Positions 25,847 through 36,936 of a stretch of 64,000 nt of DNA are shown piece after piece. The notes below the pieces were generated by a model. The model saw only the letters and a program-made list of their open reading frames with translations. It ran no database searches and was not told the origin of the DNA. Position numbers and translations under genes: made by a program. This DNA comes from Pandoraea fibrosis (GTDB lineage: Bacteria; Pseudomonadota; Gammaproteobacteria; Burkholderiales; Burkholderiaceae), in contig NZ_CP047385.1 of assembly GCF_000807775.2 (NCBI RefSeq), positions 558,001 through 622,000 on the forward strand, read 5' to 3'. Each line of letters begins with the position of its first letter. Position 1 is the stretch's first letter.

Positions 25847-26440
25847 ATGAAGTCCGGTGCGGGTAACGTGGCACGCGGCGCGCCGCAGCAAGTCCGGATC
25901 ATCGGTGGCCAGTGGAAACGCACGCCGCTGCCGGTGCCGCCCGGCGACGGGTTGCGGCCCACGCCCGATCGGGTGCGCGAAACGCTGTTCAACTGGCTCG
26001 GCCAAGATCTGAGCGGCATGCAGTGTCTCGATGCCTTTGCCGGGAGCGGTGCGCTGGGGTTCGAGGCGGCATCGCGCGGTGCTGCGCGGGTGCTGATGAT
26101 CGAGCACGCTGCGCCAGCCGTGCGCCAGCTTCGCGCCAATCAGGCGAAGCTCGGTGCCAGCCAGATCGAGGTCGTGCAGGCCGATGCCCGACGCCTGATA
26201 ACCACACTGGCACCCGGGGCATTCGACGTGGTGTTTCTCGACCCCCCATTTGCGAGTGGTTGGCTGAGCGACTTGTTGGCGCCTGCGGCCCGTCTGCTGG
26301 CCCCGAACGGGGTGATATACGCAGAATCCGACATTGCGCTGGAGGACGATGCGCTCGCCGCGCTCGACCTCGCATGCCTGCGCCGGGCGAAAGCCGGGGC
26401 GGTGCATTATCATTTGCTTGAATCGATTCCGAAAACCTAG
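25847..26440 (+). CDS. rsmD: 16S rRNA (guanine(966)-N(2))-methyltransferase RsmD
   Basis: 197 residues. Opens with 'VRIIGGQWKRTPLPVP' and 'LRPTPDRVRETLFNWLG', which are RsmD signatures, then the SAM motif 'CLDAFAGSGALGFEAASRGA' and the catalytic 'VVFLDPPFASG'. It methylates G966 of 16S rRNA in the small subunit. The start at 25847 is supported by GGAGG about six bases upstream; much longer upstream frames are rejected. coaD follows after 55 bases, a common pairing. Confidence 0.94.
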   Translation: MKSGAGNVARGAPQQVRIIGGQWKRTPLPVPPGDGLRPTPDRVRETLFNWLGQDLSGMQCLDAFAGSGALGFEAASRGAARVLMIEHAAPAVRQLRANQAKLGASQIEVVQADARRLITTLAPGAFDVVFLDPPFASGWLSDLLAPAARLLAPNGVIYAESDIALEDDALAALDLACLRRAKAGAVHYHLLESIPKT

Positions 26441-26456
26441 AGACCACAATGAATAA

Positions 26457-27312
<856 letters not shown>

Positions 27313-27363
27313 GCGGCGCCATGCCGCTCGTTCGTCCGCCGCTCCGCTGCTCTGCCGCTGCGC

Positions 27364-27960
27364 TTACTTCCCCGGCGTGGCGTGCAGACGCATCATCGCT
27401 TTTTCCATCTCGCCTTTGACGACCAGATCGATGATGTCGAGTGAGCGCGACATGGCGTCGTCGATCAGGGCTTGCTCTTCCTTGCGCGGCGGCTTGAGCA
27501 CGAAGTCCACGACCTGTTGCTGACTGCCCGCCGGTTGCAGCGTGCGCGGATGGCCGATGCCCAGGCGCAGGCGCCAGAATTCGGGCGTCGTCAGGTGGGC
27601 GGCAATGTCCTTGAGGCCGTTGTGGCCGCCGCTGCCGCCGCCTCGCTTGAGCTTGACGGCACCCGGCAGCAGATCCAGTTCGTCATGCACGACGAGAATC
27701 TCATCCGGCAGAATCTTGTAGAAGCGCGCGAGGGCGACGACCGACTGCCCCGAGCGGTTCATGAAGGTCTGCGGCTCGAGCAGCCACACCTCCTGACCGG
27801 CGATGCGCGCACGCGCGGAGAAGCCGTGGAAGTGCTTCTGGTGGGTGAGCGAGGCGCCGCATTGCTGCGCCAGCGCGTCGACGAACCAGAAGCCGGCGTT
27901 GTGACGCGTCGCTGTATATTCGGCGCCCGGATTGCCGAGCCCTGCGATCAGCTTGATCAT
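27364..27960 (-). CDS. pth: Peptidyl-tRNA hydrolase
   Basis: 198 residues. '[20 protein letters not shown]' with the catalytic His in '[11 protein letters not shown]', then 'FMNRSGQSV', '[20 protein letters not shown]' and 'GGHNGLKDI' are the Pth signatures. It frees peptides from prematurely released peptidyl-tRNA. Last gene of the prs-rplY-pth set on the minus strand; a terminator at 28012-28046 separates it from rplY, so it may depend on read-through or its own promoter. Confidence 0.96.
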   Translation of the reverse strand: MIKLIAGLGNPGAEYTATRHNAGFWFVDALAQQCGASLTHQKHFHGFSARARIAGQEVWLLEPQTFMNRSGQSVVALARFYKILPDEILVVHDELDLLPGAVKLKRGGGSGGHNGLKDIAAHLTTPEFWRLRLGIGHPRTLQPAGSQQQVVDFVLKPPRKEEQALIDDAMSRSLDIIDLVVKGEMEKAMMRLHATPGK

Positions 27961-28011
27961 TTCGGTATCAGGATCTTGGTGCGCGTACCGTCGGGCATAC
28001 GCACCGCCAAT

Positions 28012-28046
28012 AAAAAAACCCGCCGGACAGGAATGTCGCGGCGGGT
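28012..28046 (-). terminator. Terminator of rplY
   Basis: ACCCGCCG (28018-28025) pairs with CGGCGGGT (28039-28046), with inner GAC/GTC pairing. On the minus strand it is followed by a run of seven T. Confidence 0.9.
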
Positions 28047-28086
28047 CTTGCGTCCAGCGTCGCCGCTGAAAGCTAACGCACGAGGC

Positions 28087-28707
28087 TTAGGCAGCCGGCG
28101 TTTCGCCTTCGGCAGCCGGGGCGGCCGCTTCGTCAGCAGCAACACCAGCCGGTTGGACGGCTTGCGCCACCACCGGGTTTTCTTGCTCGACGTGCAGCGT
28201 CAGCGTCACGCCGGCGGGCAGCTTGACGTCCTTGGCGTGCACCGATTGACCGGCTTCCAGCTTCGACAGGTCAACTTCCAGGAATTCCGGCAGCTTGCCC
28301 GGCAGGCAGTTGATGTCGAGTTCGTTCACGGTGTGGCTGATCACGTTCGACGCCAGCTTCACGGCCGGGGCGTTCTCAGCGCCCAGGAAGTGCAGGGGCA
28401 CCTTCACGTGGATCGACTTGTTCGGGTCGACACGTTGGAAATCCACGTGCAGAACCAGTTGCTTGAACGGGTGGTACTGCACATCGCGCAGCAGCACTTG
28501 TTCGGTCTTGCCGGCAACTTCCAGCTCGAGAATCGACGAGTGGAAGGCTTCCTTGCGGAGGGCGTGCCACAGGGCGTTGTGATCGAGTTCGATCAATTTC
28601 GGATCGACATTACCACCGTACACGATGCCCGCGGTCTTACCGGCATTGCGCAGGCGGCGGCTCGCACCCGTACCTTGCAGATTACGCTCAAAAGCGACGA
28701 CTTTCAT
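28087..28707 (-). CDS. rplY: 50S ribosomal protein L25, Ctc form
   Basis: 206 residues, the long TL5/Ctc form. The N-terminal 5S-rRNA-binding domain starts '[20 protein letters not shown]' and includes '[10 protein letters not shown]'; the C-terminal domain has '[20 protein letters not shown]' and '[20 protein letters not shown]'. The last 25 residues are Ala-rich and variable. ATG at 28707 begins the domain; the longer upstream frame has no family match. Lies between prs and pth, the usual order in proteobacteria. Confidence 0.95.
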   Translation of the reverse strand: MKVVAFERNLQGTGASRRLRNAGKTAGIVYGGNVDPKLIELDHNALWHALRKEAFHSSILELEVAGKTEQVLLRDVQYHPFKQLVLHVDFQRVDPNKSIHVKVPLHFLGAENAPAVKLASNVISHTVNELDINCLPGKLPEFLEVDLSKLEAGQSVHAKDVKLPAGVTLTLHVEQENPVVAQAVQPAGVAADEAAAPAAEGETPAA

Positions 28708-28787
28708 AACAACTCCTTGGACTGCCCGCGACCAGGCAGCGATTTCTTCCCGAAGATCCCGCCAAAAAACACAGGCTTCAGGAACGA

Positions 28788-28812
28788 CAAAGGCGGGGAG
28801 ATGCTCCCCGCC
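28788..28812 (-). terminator. Probable terminator of prs
   Basis: GGCGGGGAG (28792-28800) / CTCCCCGCC (28804-28812), a perfect 9-bp stem with loop ATG; on the minus strand followed by TTTGTCG. A second small hairpin of GGCGCC repeats lies at about 28824-28840. Confidence 0.7.
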
Positions 28813-28862
28813 GACATAACAACGGCGCCACACAGGCGCCGCCGCAAAATCCTATAGAACGC

Positions 28863-29810
28863 TTATTCCGCGAACAGCGACATCACCGAGTCGCCGCGAC
28901 GAATCCGCGAGAACGTTTCGGCGAGCAGATTGGCGCAGCTCAGCTGGCGAATCTTGCCGCCCTTCGAGTCGTCGCGCAGCGGAATCGTGTCCGTCACGAC
29001 CACTTCGTCCAGCTCCGAGGCGTTGATACGCGCCGCAGCACCACCGGACAGCACCGGGTGCGTGCAGTACGCGAACACCTTCTGTGCGCCACGCTCCTTC
29101 AGTACTTGCGCAGCTTTGCACAGCGTACCGGCGGTGTCGACCATGTCGTCCATGATGACGCAGGTACGGCCTTCGACTTCACCGATGATGTTCATCACTT
29201 CGGCCACGTTGGCCTTCGGACGACGCTTGTCGATGATGGCCAGATCGCAGTGCAGTTGCTTAGCGAGGGCACGGGCGCGAACCACACCGCCGACGTCCGG
29301 CGACACCACCAGCAGGTTTTCGTGGTTCTGCTCGCGCACATCTGCGAGCAGCAGCGGCGAAGCGTAAATATTGTCGACCGGGATATCGAAGAAACCCTGA
29401 ATCTGGTCGGCGTGCAGGTCCATCGTGATAATGCGCTCGACGCCTGCGATTTGCAGCATGTTGGCCACGACCTTCGCCGAGATCGCCACGCGCGCCGAAC
29501 GGGGGCGACGATCTTGACGGGCATAGCCGAAGTACGGGATGGCAGCAGTGATCCGGCCGGCAGAAGCGCGCTTGAGCGCGTCGACCATGATCATCAGTTC
29601 CATCAGGTTGTCGTTGGTCGGTGCGCACGTCGACTGGAGGACGAAGACGTCCTTGCCGCGCACGTTTTCCTGAATTTCGACCTGGATTTCACCGTCGGAG
29701 AACCGGCTCGCCATGGCCTTGCCGAGCGGGATGCCGAGCGTGTCGACGACCGCTTGGGCCAGGGCGGGATTGGCGTTCCCGGTGAATACCATTAGGTTAT
29801 CACTACTCAT
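28863..29810 (-). CDS. prs: Ribose-phosphate pyrophosphokinase
   Basis: 315 residues, full family length. '[20 protein letters not shown]', '[20 protein letters not shown]', '[20 protein letters not shown]', the '[19 protein letters not shown]' loop and the PRPP motif '[20 protein letters not shown]' are all present. It makes PRPP for nucleotide, histidine and tryptophan synthesis; in this window PRPP is also relevant to apt and to phnN, which makes it from the C-P lyase product. Start at 29810; the upstream extension would run into the tRNA gene and is rejected. Confidence 0.96.
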   Translation of the reverse strand: MSSDNLMVFTGNANPALAQAVVDTLGIPLGKAMASRFSDGEIQVEIQENVRGKDVFVLQSTCAPTNDNLMELMIMVDALKRASAGRITAAIPYFGYARQDRRPRSARVAISAKVVANMLQIAGVERIITMDLHADQIQGFFDIPVDNIYASPLLLADVREQNHENLLVVSPDVGGVVRARALAKQLHCDLAIIDKRRPKANVAEVMNIIGEVEGRTCVIMDDMVDTAGTLCKAAQVLKERGAQKVFAYCTHPVLSGGAAARINASELDEVVVTDTIPLRDDSKGGKIRQLSCANLLAETFSRIRRGDSVMSLFAE

Positions 29811-29859
29811 CTGGCTACCTGCGGAACGTTTGGATGCTGACACTGCACGACAGAGAAAT

Positions 29860-29936
29860 TGGCAGGGGAGGAAGGACTCGAACCCTCGTATGCCGGAATC
29901 AAAATCCGGTGCCTTAACCAACTTGGCGACTCCCCT
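29860..29936 (-). tRNA. tRNA-Gln (anticodon UUG)
   Basis: 77 bases on the minus strand with encoded CCA (complement at 29860-29862). The acceptor stem AGGGGAG / CTCCCCT is perfect, the anticodon loop TTTTGAT sits on a CCGGA/TCCGG stem, and 'GGTTCGAGTCC' forms the T arm. Anticodon TTG (complement of 29900-29902) reads CAA/CAG. Located between ispE and prs, as in other betaproteobacteria. Confidence 0.96.
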
Positions 29937-29990
29937 ACACTAACCGATGCCCTTGCTGCGTCGTAGGAAACGCAACAAAGTAAAACTTTC

Positions 29991-30860
29991 TCACGCAAAT
30001 CCGAACATTGGGTGTTCGGCCAGACTGGTGGTCACTTGACCGATCCAGCGCTCTGGCAATCGCTTGCATGCCGCTTCCGCCTCTGCCTTCGTGTCGAATA
30101 CCGCAAACACGCTGGCGCCGGAACCTGTCATGCGTGCCGTGGTGAAGGTTCTGAACCAGTCAATCACAGCAGCGACTTCCGCGTATTCTCGAGTGACTGC
30201 CGCCTGCATGTCGTTACGGAAGATTTCATCCGTTTCGAGCATGTTTTTGCTGGCGTGCTCAAGAAAGAACGCCATTGTGACGATCTTCGTATCCCTTGTC
30301 AACAGGGGGTCGCGAAATATTTTGTCTGTCGCGACGTGCACGCGCGGATTCACGACGAGGAAGTGTCGTTGCGGCAAATCGACGGCGTGCAACTCCTCGC
30401 CCAGGCCCTCGGCGAAGGCATTTTTGCCGAAAACGAAGAACGGCACGTCGGCGCCCAGTTTCAGGGCAAGCGTCTGAAGCTCGGTGCGCGACAGATTCAG
30501 TTGCCACATGCGATTGAGCGCGAGTAGCGTCGTCGCGGCATCCGAACTGCCGCCACCGATACCGCCGCCCGCGGGCAGGCGCTTCTCGATGGCGATGTCC
30601 ACGCCGAAACGCACGCCGCAATGTTCCTGCAGCAAACGCGCCGCCCGCACGGTGAGATCGGTTTCCGGCGGCACACCCGGCAGCGGGTTCGTGTGCACGA
30701 TCTGGCCATCGTCCCGGCGCTCGAAATGCAGCGTGTCGGCCCAATCGATCAGTTGGAAGACGGTTTGCAGCTCGTGATAGCCATTCGGCCGGCGTCCCAC
30801 GATGTGCAGGAACAGGTTCAGCTTGGCCGGAGCCGGGCAGTCACGCAGGATTTCGTACAT
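29991..30860 (-). CDS. ispE: 4-diphosphocytidyl-2-C-methyl-D-erythritol kinase
   Basis: 289 residues, GHMP kinase. '[20 protein letters not shown]' with the catalytic Lys at the start, the ATP loop '[20 protein letters not shown]', '[20 protein letters not shown]' and the C-terminal '[14 protein letters not shown]' are all intact. Fourth step of the MEP isoprenoid path. Upstream gene lolB lies 290 bases away across a gap with no supported gene; tRNA-Gln follows. Confidence 0.95.
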   Translation of the reverse strand: MYEILRDCPAPAKLNLFLHIVGRRPNGYHELQTVFQLIDWADTLHFERRDDGQIVHTNPLPGVPPETDLTVRAARLLQEHCGVRFGVDIAIEKRLPAGGGIGGGSSDAATTLLALNRMWQLNLSRTELQTLALKLGADVPFFVFGKNAFAEGLGEELHAVDLPQRHFLVVNPRVHVATDKIFRDPLLTRDTKIVTMAFFLEHASKNMLETDEIFRNDMQAAVTREYAEVAAVIDWFRTFTTARMTGSGASVFAVFDTKAEAEAACKRLPERWIGQVTTSLAEHPMFGFA

Positions 30861-31150
30861 GGCGATGCGACACGAGGGCTAGCGGGTATCGTCGCCGCGA
30901 CGCGCGCGACACCGATGTCCGGAAATAGGGGAAACGTCCCGATGAGTCCGATCGATAGGGGAACGGCACGCAAACGTGCGTTCGCAAGGTCGATGCCGGT
31001 CAGACGGGGCGGCGCCAAGGATAGCATCGTCGCGGCGGCAACGCCCGTGCAGGCGTTGCCATCTCGTCGGCGAAAGCGGAGTGAAAGATGCGAGGTGCGA
31101 CGAGAGATGAGACGGGCGATGCGATGATCCACGCGCAACCCGACCGGGAC

Positions 31151-31795
31151 TTACTCGTCGATCACCAGCCGGACGGCGAGCGGCGAGCCGTCGAGGTCGC
31201 GCGAGAGGTCAAGGCGTTTGACCCGCAGCGGCGAGCCATCGAAATAGGCCTGATAGTCGATCGTCCAGCCGTCTTGTTTCAGATGCGTCGGACGTTGCGT
31301 TTGCGGATCGCGTTCGATGCTGGCCTGCGAGCCCGGCGCGCTCTGCATGCGCAACCAGTAGCGCAGTCCGCCCACCGGCAGCGCAAAGCCGAGCGCGTCG
31401 TGCATGACATCTTCGAGACGCGGGCCGGTCAACGGTGCCTTGCCGGGCAACTCGAGCGACGCACGCCGCGGATTTTCGCGCACGATCGCCTGTGTTTGCC
31501 CAAGCGGATCGAGCAGTTGAACCGTCGCGTTCTCGCCGCTTTGCTGCCAGTCGAAATTGCCGTAAGTGTTACGTGCTTCGCCGTTTTGCTCGTAACGCAC
31601 GGCGAAGCGGCCGCGATAGTGTTCGACGCTCGCGCCGTCCGGCGCCGTGGTCGGCACGGGCGGTGCGAGACTCGCGCAACCCGTCGCCAGCACGGCGCCC
31701 GCGCAGGCCAGCGCCAGCGTCATGGCGCGAATCGAGCGAGATCCCCCGAACGAGAACGATGCAGCACGAAGCGAGAACGTCGACATCATTCGCAT
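31151..31795 (-). CDS. lolB: Outer-membrane lipoprotein insertion protein LolB
   Basis: 214 residues. Lipoprotein signal with lipobox 'VLATGC' and 'ASLAPP' after it, then a LolB barrel with 'YRGRFAVRYEQNGEARNTYG', 'FDWQQSGENATVQLLDPLGQ' and 'PVGGLRYWLRMQSAPGSQA'. It accepts lipoproteins from LolA and places them in the outer membrane. The TPR gene stop and the lolB start overlap as TAATG, so lolB translation is coupled to it. In-frame ATGs at 31789 and 31786 are alternatives. Confidence 0.92.
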   Translation of the reverse strand: MRMMSTFSLRAASFSFGGSRSIRAMTLALACAGAVLATGCASLAPPVPTTAPDGASVEHYRGRFAVRYEQNGEARNTYGNFDWQQSGENATVQLLDPLGQTQAIVRENPRRASLELPGKAPLTGPRLEDVMHDALGFALPVGGLRYWLRMQSAPGSQASIERDPQTQRPTHLKQDGWTIDYQAYFDGSPLRVKRLDLSRDLDGSPLAVRLVIDE

Positions 31796-33729
31796 TACGG
31801 GGCCACGTTGTAGCGCTTCATGGTCGAGCGCAGAGTGTCATCGTCGCCATCGAGTTTCAACGCTTCGCGCCACGTCTTGCGCGCTTCGTCCTGCTGACCA
31901 GATTCCCACAGCACTTCGCCCAGATGCGCGCCGATTTCCGCCTGTGCCTGAATGCCATACGCGCGGCGCAGCAAATCAAGGGCTTGCTGCTTGTCGCCGA
32001 GGCGATACTTCACCCAGGCCAGACTGTCCATGATGTACGGATCTTCCGGAGCGAGCGACGACGCCTTTTGCAGCAGCTTGAGCGCTTCCGGCAAACGGAT
32101 ATTGCGCTCGGTCAGCGAATAGCCCAGCGCGTTGTATGCCTGTGCGTTATCGGGCTGCGACGTCATCACGCGACGCATCGCCTTTTCCATCACGTCGTAA
32201 TGCTTGTTCAGTTCGGCCACCATGCCGTACTGATAGAGCAGGTCCGGGTCGTCGGGGTTGTTCTTGACCTCGACGGCGAGCAGCTTCTCTGCGTCGTCGT
32301 AGCGCTTCGCCTTGACGAGCAGATCCGATTCGGCGCGCTTGAGTGCGAGTTGCTCGCGCGGGTCGCTCGACTTGATGCCATGCAACAGGGCACGACCTTC
32401 TTCGACCTTGCCCTGATCGGCGAGCAATTGTGCGCGACCGATCTGTGCGGGCAGATACGCGTTGCTGTCTTCGCGAATCTTCGAGAGCCACTTGTCGGCG
32501 GCCGGATAATCCTTGCGATCCTGCGCGATCTGCGCGAGATAGACGTAGGCCTGAGCGCCATCGGTGTTCTGCTGTTCCGCTTCTGCCGCGTACTTCTGCA
32601 GATACTGCTCGGCGTGTTCGGGATGCTTGGCGTGCAGGTTGAGCAGCGCGAGCGCCATGAGCGTCGAGAGTTCGTGCGGGTAACGCTTCTCCAGCGTCTC
32701 GAACTGCTTCTGTGCCGCATCGAGCTGGTTGTCGGCGAGCAGCAGCTTGGCGTAGGCGAAGCGCGCTTCCTTGGCGTTCGGGTTGCGATCGAGGAACGTC
32801 TTCAATCCGGCGATGGCGCTGGTGCGCTCTTCCGGGCCCATCTGCCCATAAAGAAGAGCCGCGGCTTCGTAGTCGGGCTTGAGCTTGAGGGCCGTTTCGA
32901 GCGACACGCGTGCGCCGGCTGTGTCACCTGCGTCGAGTTGCGAGCGGGCGATCGCCAGTTGCGCCTCGGGGCGCTGCATGTCGTTCGCCAGCATGCGCTT
33001 GAGCGAATCGATGCCCGTAGCGCGCTCCGGACTGCGCGCAATCATCTGCTGAAGTTCGAGAATGGCCTGACCGCGACGCGCTTCCGGCACCTTGTTCAGT
33101 TCGTCGACCAGCAGCGGTTCGGCTTCGGCCAGATGGCCGGTGCCGACTTCGAGGCTCGCGAGCAATTGCGACGCCGGACGCCAGGTCGGGTCGAGCTGAT
33201 GCCACAGACGGGCGGCCACCAGCGCATCGCCGAGCTGACGCGCACCCAGCGCGATCTCGACCGAACGGCGCGCCATGCGCGGATCCTTGGTCCGGTTCGC
33301 CAGGGCGATGTACGTGTTGAACGCCGGTGCGAGACTGCCTTGTTGCAGGCTCAGCTCGGCGGCCATTACTTCGAAAACGATTTCGCTGGTGAGCGCGACG
33401 TTCGGCAGCTTTTCGCGCGGGATGTTCGCGTTCGGTTTGACATCGTCGCTGTCGACATCCGCATCGGCGTCACTGGCCGCGCCGGGTGCGACTGCGTTGG
33501 ACGGCACCGCCGGTGCTTTCGGCGCCGTTTGTGCGGCAGGGCCGGTCTGCGCGAATGCATTCGAAGATGGCAGGAATGCCATGATCGCGCTGGCGCACGT
33601 TACGCTGAGCGCCGTGGCGCCGGCCCACGCCCCGCGTGCCAGGGCGCCGCGCAGGCGCAAAACCACGGGTGCCACGGTGAGCGCTGTCTTGTCGGCGGCG
33701 GGAATGGACTGGAATCGGGTGTTCGGCAT
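31795..33729 (-). CDS. Secreted tetratricopeptide-repeat protein
   Basis: 644 residues. An N-terminal signal region ('TALSVTCASAIMAFLPSSNA' then FAQ) is followed by a low-complexity linker and many TPR units, for example 'AQAYNALGYSLTERNIRLPE', 'DPYIMDSLAWVKYRLGDKQQ' and 'GAHLGEVLWESGQQDEARKT'. Probably a periplasmic or outer-membrane-associated scaffold. TPR proteins of this kind before lolB are usual in betaproteobacteria; function is not established. First gene of a minus-strand unit with lolB and ispE, divergent from mutM across 79 bases. Confidence 0.88.
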   Translation of the reverse strand: MPNTRFQSIPAADKTALTVAPVVLRLRGALARGAWAGATALSVTCASAIMAFLPSSNAFAQTGPAAQTAPKAPAVPSNAVAPGAASDADADVDSDDVKPNANIPREKLPNVALTSEIVFEVMAAELSLQQGSLAPAFNTYIALANRTKDPRMARRSVEIALGARQLGDALVAARLWHQLDPTWRPASQLLASLEVGTGHLAEAEPLLVDELNKVPEARRGQAILELQQMIARSPERATGIDSLKRMLANDMQRPEAQLAIARSQLDAGDTAGARVSLETALKLKPDYEAAALLYGQMGPEERTSAIAGLKTFLDRNPNAKEARFAYAKLLLADNQLDAAQKQFETLEKRYPHELSTLMALALLNLHAKHPEHAEQYLQKYAAEAEQQNTDGAQAYVYLAQIAQDRKDYPAADKWLSKIREDSNAYLPAQIGRAQLLADQGKVEEGRALLHGIKSSDPREQLALKRAESDLLVKAKRYDDAEKLLAVEVKNNPDDPDLLYQYGMVAELNKHYDVMEKAMRRVMTSQPDNAQAYNALGYSLTERNIRLPEALKLLQKASSLAPEDPYIMDSLAWVKYRLGDKQQALDLLRRAYGIQAQAEIGAHLGEVLWESGQQDEARKTWREALKLDGDDDTLRSTMKRYNVAP

Positions 33730-33808
33730 AGGGATCCACGGCAGGTTTCGAGCGATTGTAGCGCGCCCGATACAATAGAGTCTAAATCCTCAGCAAACGT
33801 TCGCAGGC

Positions 33809-34639
33809 ATGCCTGAACTCCCAGAAGTCGAAGTTACCCGCCGCGGTATTGCGCCGCACGTGGCGGGCACGCGTATCGCGCGTATCGACGTGCGCAACGG
33901 CGCGTTGCGCTGGCCGGTGCCCGATGGCCTCGACACGCTCCTGCGTGGTGAAACGCTCGTCGGTGTGACTCGTCGCGGCAAGTATTTGCTGCTCGAGTAC
34001 GCGCCCGGCTGGTTGCTCGTGCATCTCGGAATGACGGGCACCCTGCGCGTGATGCCCGAACCGGAGGCGCTTCCCACCGCTGGCGTGCATGACCACATCG
34101 ACCTGGTGTTCGAGCGGTGCGCGCTGCGCTATCGCGATCCTCGCCGTTTCGGCGCGGTGCTGTTCCATCCGCGCTCGGCCGGCGATGTGCTCCTGCATCC
34201 GCTGCTCGCCAGTCTCGGCGTGGAGCCCCTGACGGACGACTTCGACGGCAACTGGCTGTATGCCGGCACACGCGGCCGCACGGTCGCCATCAAACAGGCG
34301 CTGCTCGCGGGCAGCATTGTGGTGGGTGTGGGTAACATTTATGCGTCGGAGAGTCTCTTTCGCGCCGGTATCCATCCGCGCATGCCGGCTGGCAAACTCT
34401 CGCGTCCGCGTGCGGACAAGCTCGCAAAAGCGGTCAAAGACGTGCTGGCCGCCGCCATCGAGAAGGGCGGCAGCACATTGCGCGACTTCGTCGGCAGCGA
34501 CGGCAAGAGCGGCTATTTCCAACAGGAGTATTTTGTCTACGATCGCACCGGACAACCGTGTCGGGTGTGTGGCACGCCGATCCGACAGATCGTGCAGGGC
34601 CAGCGCTCCACGTTCTTCTGCCCGCATTGTCAGAAATAA
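33809..34639 (+). CDS. mutM: Formamidopyrimidine-DNA glycosylase
   Basis: 276 residues. Catalytic N-terminal '[14 protein letters not shown]' (Pro as nucleophile after Met removal, then Glu3), helix-two-turn-helix '[20 protein letters not shown]', and the C-terminal zinc finger '[20 protein letters not shown]' ending 'CPHCQK'. It removes 8-oxoguanine and formamidopyrimidines. mutY, which removes adenine opposite 8-oxoG, begins 85 bases downstream, so two arms of the GO repair system are side by side. Confidence 0.96.
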   Translation: MPELPEVEVTRRGIAPHVAGTRIARIDVRNGALRWPVPDGLDTLLRGETLVGVTRRGKYLLLEYAPGWLLVHLGMTGTLRVMPEPEALPTAGVHDHIDLVFERCALRYRDPRRFGAVLFHPRSAGDVLLHPLLASLGVEPLTDDFDGNWLYAGTRGRTVAIKQALLAGSIVVGVGNIYASESLFRAGIHPRMPAGKLSRPRADKLAKAVKDVLAAAIEKGGSTLRDFVGSDGKSGYFQQEYFVYDRTGQPCRVCGTPIRQIVQGQRSTFFCPHCQK

Positions 34640-34724
34640 CACAGCGGCGATGGCCGATTGAGCGGCAACGCAATGCGTCTTCGTCTGCCATCGACTGCTG
34701 CCCCCGACGCCCCCCGAAATCCAT

Positions 34725-35882
34725 ATGAACGAATCGTCCAACGATCTTCCTGCCAACTCGCTTGCGGGCACTTTTGCCGAGCGCCTCATCGCCTGGCAGG
34801 CGGAGCACGGCCGCCACGACCTGCCATGGCAGAACACGCGCGACGCCTATCGCATCTGGCTGTCCGAAATCATGTTGCAACAGACACAGGTCGCCACGGT
34901 CATTCCGTATTACGGGCGATTTCTCGAACGCTTTCCCGATGTAGCCGCGCTCGCCAGCGCACCGCAGGACGACGTCATGGCGCTCTGGGCCGGCCTTGGT
35001 TACTACTCGCGGGCGCGCAACCTGCATCGTTGCGCGCAGGTCGTCGTCGCTGAACATGGCGGACGTTTCCCGTCGGATCCCGAGACACTCGCTACGCTGC
35101 CGGGCATTGGCCGCTCGACGGCCGCCGCGATTGCCGCATTTGCTTACGATGCGCACGCCGCGATTCTCGACGGCAATGTCAAACGCGTGCTGGCGCGCGT
35201 GTTCGGCATCGAGGGCTTTCCGGGGACGCCGAAGATCGAGCGGGAGATGTGGGCGCTGGCGGAATCGTTGCTGCCGAAAAGCGACTTGCCCGCTTACACG
35301 CAGGGCATGATGGATCTCGGTGCGACGCTGTGCGGACGTGGCAAGCCGCGTTGCGGCGAGTGCCCGTTCGACAGCGATTGCGTGGCCCATGCCACGGGAC
35401 GCGAGCGTGTGTTGCCGACATCCAAGCCGAAGAAAGTGCAACCCGAGCGCTATGTCGACGTGCTGGTGATTTGCGCGCACGAGCGCATCTTGTTCGAACG
35501 ACGGCCCGACAGCGGGATCTGGGGCGGGCTCTGGAGTTTTCCGGAATTGACACCGCCGGCCGGTGAGCGTGAGGTGGACGATGCGTCGCTGCGCGAGCGT
35601 CTGAGCGCGCATGCGGCGGCCCTGGGGGCAAGGCAGGGCGTGGTGCAGTCAATCGTGCCGCTTCAGGGGCTCACGCACGTCTTCACGCATTTCCGGCTGC
35701 ACTTGCGGCCGTGGCTGGTGACGTTGTCCGGGGCATCGGCCGCGCGATCAGGAGATTTGCGTCACGCCTGGTTCGATACCGCGGGCATCGCTGCCGCTGG
35801 ATTGCCGTCGCCGATTCGCAAGATTGCCGACGCGCTGGCGGCGATTTCGCCGGACGACGGTCAACTCAGTTTGCCGGCCTGA
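34725..35882 (+). CDS. mutY: A/G-specific adenine glycosylase
   Basis: 385 residues. 'HDLPWQNTRDAYRIWLSEIM' and 'LQQTQVATVIPYYGRFLERF' with the catalytic Glu, HhH motif 'LPGIGRSTAAAIAAFAYDAH' with 'AAILDGNVKRVL' (active Asp nearby), and the [4Fe-4S] motif 'CGRGKPRCGECPFDSDC'. The C-terminal third is a NUDIX-like domain that recognises 8-oxoG ('GIWGGLWSFPE'). Ends one base before the stop of convergent rapZ. Confidence 0.95.
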   Translation: MNESSNDLPANSLAGTFAERLIAWQAEHGRHDLPWQNTRDAYRIWLSEIMLQQTQVATVIPYYGRFLERFPDVAALASAPQDDVMALWAGLGYYSRARNLHRCAQVVVAEHGGRFPSDPETLATLPGIGRSTAAAIAAFAYDAHAAILDGNVKRVLARVFGIEGFPGTPKIEREMWALAESLLPKSDLPAYTQGMMDLGATLCGRGKPRCGECPFDSDCVAHATGRERVLPTSKPKKVQPERYVDVLVICAHERILFERRPDSGIWGGLWSFPELTPPAGEREVDDASLRERLSAHAAALGARQGVVQSIVPLQGLTHVFTHFRLHLRPWLVTLSGASAARSGDLRHAWFDTAGIAAAGLPSPIRKIADALAAISPDDGQLSLPA

Positions 35883-35883
35883 A

Positions 35884-36765
35884 TCAGGGGATAGGCGTGG
35901 GGTCGGGCGGGGCGAGTTCACGATGGCGCACGAGCACGCTGGCTTCCGTCCGGAAACGAGCGCCCAACGTTTCGGCAATGAATACGGAGCGGTGCTGACC
36001 GCCCGTGCAGCCGATCGCTACCGTCAGATAGCTACGGTTGTCGCGCATATAGCTCGGCAGCCATTTGTGCAGATACGCGCCGATATCGTTGGTCATCTCG
36101 TCGACTTCCGGAATGGCCGAGAGGAAGTCGATGACCGGCTGATCGCGCCCGGTGAGCGGGCGAAGCTGTGTGTCGTAATACGGATTGGGCAGAGAGCGCA
36201 CGTCGAACACGAGATCGGCGTCGAGCGGCACGCCGTGCTTGAATCCGAACGACTCGAACATCAGCGTGAGTCCGGTGTGATCGTGTTGGACGAATTCGCG
36301 AATCCAGCGGCGCAGCGCGCTTGCGCGCAAATTGCTGGTGTCGATCTGGTGACCCAGTTCGGTCACGCTGTTGAGCATCTCGCGCTCTTTCTCGATCGCC
36401 TCGACGAGCGAACCGGTCGCCGAGACCGTATCGTCGCCGGAGGCTGAGAGCGGGTGACGGCGACGCGTTTCGGAGAAGCGCTGTACGAGCGTTTGCGTGG
36501 TGGCGTTGAGGAACAGTGCGCGCACGTCGTGGCCGAAGCGGCGCAGTCCACCGATGATGGGTGGCAAATCGGCGAGCGAGCCGCCGCTTCTCGCGTCGAT
36601 AGCGACGGCGAGGCGCGTGTAGTTCTGCGTTTCGAGATATTCGGCGAGTTCAGGCAGAAAGCGCGACGGCAGATTGTCGACGCAGTAGTAACCCGCATCC
36701 TCGAGGACGTTCAGGGCGAGCGATTTGCCGGAACCCGAAACGCCGGTAATCAGTACGATCTTCAT
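35884..36765 (-). CDS. rapZ: RNase adapter protein RapZ
   Basis: 293 residues. Walker A '[20 protein letters not shown]' followed by '[14 protein letters not shown]', the '[20 protein letters not shown]' sequence, and the RNA/GlmZ-binding C-terminal domain with '[20 protein letters not shown]' and '[19 protein letters not shown]'. In E. coli RapZ tunes glucosamine-6-phosphate synthesis. Start at 'MKIVLITG' (36765). End of the rpoN-hpf-ptsN-hprK-rapZ cluster, but separated from hprK here by a psiF gene. Confidence 0.94.
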   Translation of the reverse strand: MKIVLITGVSGSGKSLALNVLEDAGYYCVDNLPSRFLPELAEYLETQNYTRLAVAIDARSGGSLADLPPIIGGLRRFGHDVRALFLNATTQTLVQRFSETRRRHPLSASGDDTVSATGSLVEAIEKEREMLNSVTELGHQIDTSNLRASALRRWIREFVQHDHTGLTLMFESFGFKHGVPLDADLVFDVRSLPNPYYDTQLRPLTGRDQPVIDFLSAIPEVDEMTNDIGAYLHKWLPSYMRDNRSYLTVAIGCTGGQHRSVFIAETLGARFRTEASVLVRHRELAPPDPTPIP

Positions 36766-36889
36766 GACATTTCCCGGATACAACCATCATGGTAAGCGAT
36801 TGTGTCTTACGGGTGTCGAGACGACAGAAACGAGAACGTTCCCGACGATTTCTCTTGATTCACGAGAGAACGGCGTTTCACATGCGACA

Positions 36890-36910
36890 ACGGCGCCCGT
36901 AGGGCGCCGT
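36890..36910. terminator. Possible weak terminator after psiF
   Basis: ACGGCGCCC (36890-36898) / GGGCGCCGT (36902-36910), loop GTA. On the minus strand it is followed by TGTCGCATG, so there is no real T-tract; a hairpin with uncertain role. Confidence 0.45.
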
Positions 36911-36936
36911 CGGGCGAGCGTCGGCGGGGAAAACCG

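Noticed and set aside
31435..33816. 793-residue plus-strand frame opposite lolB and the TPR gene
   Set aside because: Antisense shadow of a clear TPR protein; no start site or domain of its own.
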